Below, one piece after another: positions 6,965 to 13,408 of a stretch of DNA of 14,900 nt. The stretch is taken from assembly GCA_964462685.1 (NCBI GenBank), contig CAYWYR010000031.1:1-14900 (forward strand). The letters run 5' to 3'. Each line of letters begins with the position of its first letter. Position 1 is the first letter of the stretch. The DNA comes from CAYWYR01 sp964462685 (GTDB lineage Bacteria > Bacteroidota > Ignavibacteria > Kapaibacteriales > UBA2268). The notes beneath the pieces were generated by a model. That model ran no database searches. It saw only the letters and a program-made list of their open reading frames with translations, and was not told where the DNA came from. The position numbers were made by a program, and so were the translations under genes.

Positions 6965-6989
6965 TTGAGATGATATCAATTCATCTCAA
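6965..6989 (+). promoter_or_regulatory. 9-bp inverted repeat in front of the addA start
   Basis: The arms TTGAGATGA and TCATCTCAA are perfect complements around the loop TATCAAT. The repeat ends 9 bases before the ATG at 6999. It may be an mRNA hairpin limiting ribosome access, or an operator. It overlaps one of two tandem TATTTTG copies (6954-6967) that could be weak -7 elements. Confidence 0.45.
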
Positions 6990-6998
6990 CTGAAAAGT

Positions 6999-9900
6999 AT
7001 GCCAGACCATAATTTAACTATTGAGCAAGAGTTCGGGCTGATTATCGACCGGCATGTGGCAATGGAAGCCAATGCAGGCTCGGGAAAGACTAAAGTACTT
7101 ACTGACAGATACCTCGATTTGGTAACAAGGCCGATATCAGACGGTGAACCTTACCAGCCGAAACAGATCGCCGCAATAACCTTCACTGAGAAAGCCGCCA
7201 GTGAAATGAAGGAAAGGATATCGTCAGAACTTGAGAAGCTTATCGCTGCCGAAACAGATAGCGATAAACTTAATAAGTTGGAAGAAGTTAGATATCAGCT
7301 GGGTAGCGCTTCGATATCTACATTCCACAGTTTCTATAATAAGATTATCAGAGATTTTGCTGATCTCATCGATATGCCGAAAGCTTTTAGTATCGCCACC
7401 TCTATCGAACAGCAAGCAATGGTTGACGAAGTAGCAGAGAATCTACTTGGAAGCCTAGGAGAAGATAGCGAAGTTCAGGAATTCTTCCTCTATTACAGCC
7501 CTGCAACCATAGCGGGAATTTTCAAGGAATATATCGATCACGGTATCAAAACTGATTTAGATAGTTATGATAATACTTTAAATAATATAAGATTATTCAT
7601 AGTAATGTTACTGAATGATTTTCATAGTATTTACAACGATTATTTAGATAATGCAGATAAGACTAAACTGAACCAAAAGAACTGTGGGCTGATTTCATCC
7701 GCTTTTAATTTGCCATCCGATACTTATGATGAGGCTGTAGATAAATGCAATAGCCTTTATAATCTTATAGGGCAAAAAATTGAAGGCCGTAGTAGCCTTA
7801 ATTCCATCGTATTTAGCTTTGGTAGTTTTTTAAAAAAGGAAAAGATTAAAGGGGTATTAGAATCTCTCACAGTGAGATACGAGCAGGAAGACCATCAAAG
7901 GCTGGAAAGATTGGTCGAGATTTTGAATATCGGATTGGAACTACTGATCTCAAAAAAGAAAGAACTAGGGCTTATCACCCATAATGATACAATGCTTTTC
8001 GCTTATGAGCTTATCGATAACCATCCTGACGTGGCACTTACCATCAAGTCCATGTATAAGGAATTCTTAATCGATGAGTTTCAGGATACAGCACCATTGC
8101 AGGTAAATATCCTTAAACCCATACTCTCGCTTTTCAGCGATGATGAAAATGATACCGACAACCGCCTATTTATAGTTGGTGATCCCAAACAAAGTATTTA
8201 TGGCTTTAGAAATGCGGATATCAGAGTATTCCTTCAATTTATCGACAGGATCAAATCAAAAAATGAATTAAAATACGATGATAACAATGCTATAAAAACG
8301 ACCCGAAAAAAATTAAATAATATCTCAACCCAATGGCAAGGTAAAGTCCCGCTCTCGGTTACTTTTAGATGTCCTCCTGTAATAATCGATTTTGTGAATA
8401 CTGTTTTTACCGATTTAATGGTACAAAATGAATACGGCGGAGTTGATTATCTGGAAATGATTTACGGGAGGAAAGGGGAGTCAGATACTCTTGACCGTGG
8501 CTCATTGGGTGTTGTAATTGTGCAGAAACTGGAAAAAGAGGCTAAAGAAAAAGCTGAAAAAGATGCGAATGAGCCCAAACAACATATAATCGATATAGCA
8601 AACCTTTGTGAGAGGCTTCTCACCCAGCCTAAGGATGCAGACTCAGTTAGTTACTACAAACCTGGTGATTTAGCAGTAATAATGCACAGACGAACCCATT
8701 TCCACGATCTATCCCAAGAGCTGGCCAAAAGGAGTATACCATATAATGTTATCGGCAGCAGAAACTTTTATTACAGGCGGGAAGTGATCGAAACGATTGC
8801 TTACCTGAGGTTTCTAATTGATACTTCTGATAATATCGCTCTGGCATCAGTGCTTACCTCGTACTATCACGGGCTTGTAAACAGCGATCTGGTAACTATC
8901 AAACATATTAGCGATAGTATAGCGGAATCAACCGATACGGGATTGCAGAATGACACTCTTTGGGATAGGGTTTCTTTTTTCGTTGATAATTATCGTGAAT
9001 ATAAATTTAGAGATACCTTTTCTGATATTATTTATAAAAAAACAAAAAAAGCTTATGAGCTGATCCTGACGGTACTACCACTGATACAACGCGTTGCCAC
9101 TTCCGAGCTTATGCAGATACTATGCAATAGATCGGATCTTAAAAGTTACCTCCAAACTAGCCTTGAGCCTGAAAAATCCTATGATAATATCCAGCAGTTG
9201 ATTGACGAGGCGAGAGACCTCCAGGATTATCATTTTTTCGACTTATCGAAATTCGTTGATCTTTTATACCAGCGCGCGACAATTCTGGAGGATGAAAAAG
9301 AAGCTACCGACAGTAGTGATAACAGGGTAAGTATAAGTACTGTTCACCAAACTAAGGGGCTGGAATACAATGTCGTATTATATGATTGTGCTAGTAATAT
9401 TCTAGAAAATAAATTTAAAAACAAGATCCAATATTTAGATAATGGAAAAATATCCTTTAACAACTACAACAAAAATATCGGCAATGATCAGATCGGTATA
9501 TTATCTTCTGATTTTGCCAGCCCTCTTAAGCATAAATATAAGTTAGATCAGGATTATAAATTACGTGAAGAATCTATAAGGCTGGCTTATGTAGCCTGCA
9601 CTAGAGCTAAAGAGAAACTATACCTTATATTAGATGAGTCTAATTTTAAAGGTTATCTTCCTTTCAGAAAACATTCTGCAGTTAAACTTGGCTTAGATGA
9701 CGAATTATTACAATCCACTTTAGATGGTGAAGATTATTCAGAAACACAATACCGAGAAATAAACTCCGAAATAAAGGTTTATTATGAGAATAGTGAAAGC
9801 GAAAGCGAAAGTTATATCACCGATCATCAATTAAAATATGATATAGAGATCAATACGAGTAGATCGCTGGCCAGGATGAAGAATATAGGTTATGCGGATA

Positions 9901-10925
9901 AGGTCCCGGATTCATTCCATAATAATGATCCAGGAATAACTACCCAAAAAGGCACAGAGCTAAGCGATAAAGAATTAACGGCTCAGATAGGGGGGAGGAT
10001 ATTCTTCCCAACGAATCTTATAATTGCGGCCAAAGACCCAGAGGCTTATATCGAAAAGTATATTCTTGGATTTCATGAAATGGACTACATTACTGAGAAT
10101 TATACAGATAGAGACAGTAATAACTCAACTGCTCTCCGAAATCTAGAGCCTATGCGGTATATCCATGAACATACACATGCCGATAGATTTGATTCGATAT
10201 CGAAACTACAACTACCAAGAATGGCTTATGGCACTCTTATACACGCGGTATTGGAGCGAATAACTGATTTTACGATGTTGGATATTGACCAACCGGCAGA
10301 ACATACAGTTGATACCGAGAAGCTTGTGAAGTGGCTGAATTCGAATGGGATTGAGATACTGAAAGACAACTCCGATTCAGACCTTGATGACTTTGCTTTT
10401 GATTCTGAGAGTGATATACTGCTATACAGCAATATCATATCTAAAGTGTTGGCCACTGTACCTTCCACTCACTTATTCCACGGAGAAAAAGAGAAAACCC
10501 TTTATAAATCTATAATAGATAGTACACAAACTGCGGATAAAAAGCCGGATATTTTAGGTGGTAAGATCGACCTTTATCATATTGATAAAGAAAACGGCAG
10601 CTTATATGCTTATGATTGGAAAATAGTATCTGGTGTTCCTTCAAATTCACAAGTTGACAGCCATCTATCCCAATTAAAATATTATCTTTATCTATTGTGG
10701 AATCTTTCTGATAAATCCGATCACATTATATCCGGTAGTATCGTATATATTGTAGTATCTGATAAGCTGATTGACGGTAAGTTTGAATTTCTTTCAGTTT
10801 CTGATATCGAAGTGATTATAAAAAATGTTAGTTTCAGCTTAGAAGATGCTAAAAATGTAGAGAACACGTTTATCAAGACTATTAAAGCTATTGATAGTCA
10901 TTTGTATCATCAAACACAGTTTTAG
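6999..10925 (+). CDS. addA: AddA-like UvrD-family helicase with C-terminal RecB-type nuclease
   Basis: This is a 1308-aa superfamily 1A helicase-exonuclease of the AddA/RecB kind, which processes double-strand DNA ends for RecA-dependent repair. Motifs in order: Walker A ANAGSGKT (24-31); Walker B LIDEFQDTAPLQ with D359-E360; motif III VGDPKQSIYGFR (about 393-404); motif IV region FRCPP; motif V TVHQTKGLEYNVV (H783); motif VI YVACTRAKEKLYL (864-876). An acidic low-complexity stretch (about 930-940) links to the nuclease, which begins near YGTLIHAVLERI (1077-1088). It has GKIDLY (D1191) and YDWKI (D1206, K1208), the D...D-x-K core of the PD-(D/E)XK family, followed by QLKYYLYLLW. Both activities should be intact. 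No AddB partner is next to it. The ATG at 6999 lacks an SD, and a hairpin precedes it. RecB or another nuclease-fused helicase is an alternative name; the absence of an adjacent partner makes the subtype uncertain. Confidence 0.88.
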   Translation: MPDHNLTIEQEFGLIIDRHVAMEANAGSGKTKVLTDRYLDLVTRPISDGEPYQPKQIAAITFTEKAASEMKERISSELEKLIAAETDSDKLNKLEEVRYQLGSASISTFHSFYNKIIRDFADLIDMPKAFSIATSIEQQAMVDEVAENLLGSLGEDSEVQEFFLYYSPATIAGIFKEYIDHGIKTDLDSYDNTLNNIRLFIVMLLNDFHSIYNDYLDNADKTKLNQKNCGLISSAFNLPSDTYDEAVDKCNSLYNLIGQKIEGRSSLNSIVFSFGSFLKKEKIKGVLESLTVRYEQEDHQRLERLVEILNIGLELLISKKKELGLITHNDTMLFAYELIDNHPDVALTIKSMYKEFLIDEFQDTAPLQVNILKPILSLFSDDENDTDNRLFIVGDPKQSIYGFRNADIRVFLQFIDRIKSKNELKYDDNNAIKTTRKKLNNISTQWQGKVPLSVTFRCPPVIIDFVNTVFTDLMVQNEYGGVDYLEMIYGRKGESDTLDRGSLGVVIVQKLEKEAKEKAEKDANEPKQHIIDIANLCERLLTQPKDADSVSYYKPGDLAVIMHRRTHFHDLSQELAKRSIPYNVIGSRNFYYRREVIETIAYLRFLIDTSDNIALASVLTSYYHGLVNSDLVTIKHISDSIAESTDTGLQNDTLWDRVSFFVDNYREYKFRDTFSDIIYKKTKKAYELILTVLPLIQRVATSELMQILCNRSDLKSYLQTSLEPEKSYDNIQQLIDEARDLQDYHFFDLSKFVDLLYQRATILEDEKEATDSSDNRVSISTVHQTKGLEYNVVLYDCASNILENKFKNKIQYLDNGKISFNNYNKNIGNDQIGILSSDFASPLKHKYKLDQDYKLREESIRLAYVACTRAKEKLYLILDESNFKGYLPFRKHSAVKLGLDDELLQSTLDGEDYSETQYREINSEIKVYYENSESESESYITDHQLKYDIEINTSRSLARMKNIGYADKVPDSFHNNDPGITTQKGTELSDKELTAQIGGRIFFPTNLIIAAKDPEAYIEKYILGFHEMDYITENYTDRDSNNSTALRNLEPMRYIHEHTHADRFDSISKLQLPRMAYGTLIHAVLERITDFTMLDIDQPAEHTVDTEKLVKWLNSNGIEILKDNSDSDLDDFAFDSESDILLYSNIISKVLATVPSTHLFHGEKEKTLYKSIIDSTQTADKKPDILGGKIDLYHIDKENGSLYAYDWKIVSGVPSNSQVDSHLSQLKYYLYLLWNLSDKSDHIISGSIVYIVVSDKLIDGKFEFLSVSDIEVIIKNVSFSLEDAKNVENTFIKTIKAIDSHLYHQTQF
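9795..9811 (+). repeat. GAAAGC hexanucleotide tandem repeat inside addA
   Basis: Nearly three copies of GAAAGC encode alternating Ser and Glu in the linker between helicase and nuclease parts. The unit is a multiple of three, so slippage would change the linker length without shifting the frame. Confidence 0.6.
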
Positions 10926-10929
10926 AAAA

Positions 10930-11613
10930 GTGGCAGATACAGAAAAGAAAACATGGGAGTTTGAAGCTGATCGATCCTCTGGCCAAGCAAAAGAAGAAAC
11001 GGGAGGGAATGATTCCGTTGTTTCTAAAGCTAAGCAGGGTGAGCATAAGCAGGCTCAGCAAAATGTAGATTCTTCCAGCTCAGGTTCTGAGGCCGTTCAT
11101 CAGGAAAGCGGTTCCAATCCGAACCAGGTTCAGCCTGGCTCTGAACCCCAGCAGCATGATAGTGCTCCGCCTGTTATCGAAATGGCCGAGCCGCGTAAAT
11201 CATACAAAGTACTTGTGGTTGACGATGATAAATGGATTCAAAAAATTTTCAGGCAGTACTTGAGTTTGTGGGGCTTTACCCATGTAGAGGCTATGACAGG
11301 TACCGACGGGCTAAAGAAAGCTATGGACGAGGATGTAGTGGCTATCTTTTTAGATATAGTCTTGCCAGATGTCTATGGCGATATAGTTCTTAAATTCATC
11401 AAAGCTTATGAAGAGAGCAAGGATCCACCAGTTGTTATTGTCTCCTCAAGCATAAGCAAGAATCTAATTAGGCAGACCTACGGTGACGGCGCCTCAGGGT
11501 TCGTGATGAAGCCTTTCTCTAAGGAAGTGTTACAGGAAAAAATCAGAACGGTAGTAGATAGATCCATCATAGCCAGAATGAAACATGACGGTGTTCTCAC
11601 TTTTGAAAACTGA
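10930..11613 (+). CDS. Single-domain response regulator (receiver) with disordered N-terminal tail
   Basis: The 227-aa protein has a CheY-like receiver domain at about 91-210 and no output domain. The acidic pair is D98-D99 in VLVVDDDKW, the phosphoacceptor Asp is D142 in FLDIVLPD, the switch Ser is S172 in VIVSSS, and the invariant Lys is K194 in VMKPFS, so phosphorylation should be possible. Residues 1-90 are rich in Gln, Ser, Glu, Asn and Pro, with no hydrophobic core, and look disordered. A short tail (211-227) follows the domain. I chose GTG at 10930, 4 bases after the addA stop. A TTG at 10891 would add 13 residues and overlap addA. The tight spacing implies co-transcription and probably translational coupling with addA. 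No histidine kinase is nearby, and the target is unknown. Confidence 0.85.
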   Translation: MADTEKKTWEFEADRSSGQAKEETGGNDSVVSKAKQGEHKQAQQNVDSSSSGSEAVHQESGSNPNQVQPGSEPQQHDSAPPVIEMAEPRKSYKVLVVDDDKWIQKIFRQYLSLWGFTHVEAMTGTDGLKKAMDEDVVAIFLDIVLPDVYGDIVLKFIKAYEESKDPPVVIVSSSISKNLIRQTYGDGASGFVMKPFSKEVLQEKIRTVVDRSIIARMKHDGVLTFEN

Positions 11614-11678
11614 TGTTAAAGTAAATTTATAGTAGTTCAAGGTTTATTCTTATCTGGATTTGATATTAGTTTTTCATA

Positions 11679-13106
11679 TTAAATCTTATGCACTTTGATA
11701 ATATTATCTGATATCTCATTACCTTCAGATAGGCCTGCCACAAAAACAATATTGTCATCTTTTGAGATAAACTCTACGTCGATAAGTATTTCGCTCAGGT
11801 GATCGAAAACGTTTGCGGCTGTACTGTTTTCTTCTTTAATCCTTAACGGAAAAACGCCCCAAACCAGAGAAAGTCTCCTTAATACATGGCTATCACTTGT
11901 AATTGCGATTACTGGTACGCGAGGCCTGTAATGGGCTATGTTTTTGGCTGTATATGCCGAGGTGGTATATGTTACAATAGCCTTGGCGTTTATCTGGTCG
12001 GCAAGAATACACGAAGCCTGGCCTATCGCGTCGGCGATAGAGTCGTTTTTGTCGATTGAGCGATATTTGAGATTAAAGTAAGGATATTGAGTTTCTGTAT
12101 TTACTATGATCCTGTTCATATAGCCAACGGTATCAAATGGATAACGGCCAACACTTGTTTCAGCCGATAGCATGACCGTATCGGTACCATCCAATACAGC
12201 GTTTGCCACATCCGAAGCCTCGGCTCTGGTTGGGCGGGGATTGTTAATCATACTTTCCAGCATCTGCGTAGCGGTTATTACCGGCCGGCCCCACTGGTTG
12301 CATTTATGAATTATCTCTTTTTGGATGATAGGAAGATTCTCAGCGGGCATCTCAAGGCCGAGATCACCTCTGGCAACCATTATACCTGTGGATTCCTCGA
12401 TAATCTCCTCTATGTTTTCAACCGCTTCTTCTCTTTCAATCTTTGATACAACTGGTATCTCTTTGCCGAATATCTTCATTGCGGCTTTCAGCTCAAGCAC
12501 GTCTTTTCGGGAGCGTACAAATGAGAGGGCCACTGCGTCTGCCCCGTTTTCAAGCCCAAACCTAAGGTCATTGATATCCTTCGAGCTCAGGGAAGGAGCT
12601 TGAGAAGAGCTGCCAGGCACGATTATCCCTTTATTGTTCTTTAGTTTTCCGCCTTTTACTACTTTGGTATAAATATCATTGCCTTCTACTTTTTCGGCAT
12701 GCAGGATGATATAACCGTCATCAAGCAGTATAGTATTGCCTGCCCTTACTTCTTTTACCAGATTCAGGTAATTGGTACTGGCTTTTTTGCTGTCGCCTTC
12801 CTCTATCTGATCTATAGTAATGATAAACTGAGCATCATCTTCCAGCATGACGCCGCCGTCTTTGACTTTGCCGGTTCTGATTTTTGGGCCTTGTAGATCC
12901 ATCAGCACTGGTATGGGCTTCCCTGTGATCTTTGCTGCTTCTCGTATATTTGATATTGTATCTTTATGCTGCTCGTGTGTTCCGTGCGAAAAGTTGACTC
13001 TCGCGGCGTCCATCCCGGCTTCGATAAGTTTAACAAGGTTGTCCACTCCGGCCACGGCAGGGCCCATGGTACATAATATCTTTGTCCGCCTGTTTCCTCT
13101 AATCAC
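11679..13106 (-). CDS. pyk: Pyruvate kinase
   Basis: The enzyme converts PEP and ADP to pyruvate and ATP, the last step of glycolysis, in the cytoplasm, usually as a tetramer. The 475 aa match the common bacterial length without an extra C-terminal domain. Seen in order: RRTKILCTMGPA at the N-terminus; ARVNFSHG (35-42); MDLQGPKIRTG (69-79); the lid B domain (about 80-170); the active-site signature VSKIEREEAVENI with K222 and E224; VARGDLGLEMP (244-254) with the metal ligand D248; and ITATQMLES (277-285). The C-domain (about 345-475) carries the effector site region, with no effector identifiable by eye. The start is GTG at 13104-13106: it gives the usual N-terminal length, no ATG lies nearby in frame, and AAAGGGGA sits 5 bases before it. 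It is convergent with the response regulator gene, 65 bases apart, with no clear terminator between them. Confidence 0.96.
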   Translation of the reverse strand: MIRGNRRTKILCTMGPAVAGVDNLVKLIEAGMDAARVNFSHGTHEQHKDTISNIREAAKITGKPIPVLMDLQGPKIRTGKVKDGGVMLEDDAQFIITIDQIEEGDSKKASTNYLNLVKEVRAGNTILLDDGYIILHAEKVEGNDIYTKVVKGGKLKNNKGIIVPGSSSQAPSLSSKDINDLRFGLENGADAVALSFVRSRKDVLELKAAMKIFGKEIPVVSKIEREEAVENIEEIIEESTGIMVARGDLGLEMPAENLPIIQKEIIHKCNQWGRPVITATQMLESMINNPRPTRAEASDVANAVLDGTDTVMLSAETSVGRYPFDTVGYMNRIIVNTETQYPYFNLKYRSIDKNDSIADAIGQASCILADQINAKAIVTYTTSAYTAKNIAHYRPRVPVIAITSDSHVLRRLSLVWGVFPLRIKEENSTAANVFDHLSEILIDVEFISKDDNIVFVAGLSEGNEISDNIIKVHKI

Positions 13107-13145
13107 TTTTTCCCCTTTAATGGTATAGTGAACATTATCTCAATA

Positions 13146-13174
13146 CAAGATATGCAAACCTGAGTTATATGCAA
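13146..13174 (-). promoter_or_regulatory. Weak promoter candidate for pyruvate kinase
   Basis: On the minus strand TTG (13174 to 13172) lies 19 bases before TATCTTG (13152 to 13146), an incomplete match to the Bacteroidota -33/-7 pattern. The predicted start is near 13140, about 35 bases before the GTG. It overlaps the 3' end of the upstream 44-codon ORF by no bases; that ORF stops at 13178. Confidence 0.3.
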
Positions 13175-13177
13175 TAA

Positions 13178-13312
13178 CTAAATTATGATAGTATAAGATT
13201 GTGTTTCTCTTAGTTTTTTTGGGGCAACAATATCTGTTAGTCTGTGATATTCATATAGTGGGTGAATAGGAGAATTATCAGTGAGAGCGTAAAGTACGGC
13301 TTCTCTTTGCAT
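13178..13312 (-). CDS. Possible 44-aa small protein or leader peptide with strong SD
   Basis: A short ORF starts at ATG 13310-13312 and stops at TAG 13178-13180. It stands out because GGAGGTGAT (13323 to 13315) precedes the ATG with 6 bases between GGAGG and the start. This is a near-perfect Shine-Dalgarno site in a window where most starts have none. The product begins MQREAVLYAL and ends in TIII. It has no signal peptide or membrane helix and I recognise no family. It lies 71 bases ahead of pyruvate kinase on the same strand, so it could be a separate small gene, a leader peptide, or a chance ORF with a chance SD. The GH2-like gene's promoter is on the other side, divergent. Confidence 0.4.
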   Translation of the reverse strand: MQREAVLYALTDNSPIHPLYEYHRLTDIVAPKKLRETQSYTIII

Positions 13313-13363
13313 TAATCACCTCCAATAGATATTTTTGGTTAAACACCAAATCCCTTAAATGCC

Positions 13364-13371
13364 TACCTTTG
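13364..13371 (+). promoter_or_regulatory. -7 element (TACCTTTG) for the GH2-like gene
   Basis: An exact TAnnTTTG match ends 37 bases before the ATG at 13409. The predicted start is near 13378. No TTTG is found at the -33 distance. A short inverted repeat, TTTGGT-TAAAC-ACCAAA (13334-13350), lies just upstream, at about the -30 to -45 region, and could be an operator. Confidence 0.5.
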
Positions 13372-13408
13372 CATTCTGAGATATATCATACTTGAGAAAT
13401 AGAAAAGC

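Noticed and set aside
11614..11678. Possible terminator between the response regulator and pyruvate kinase genes
   Set aside because: AT-rich, but I found no stable GC-containing stem followed by a T run on either strand.
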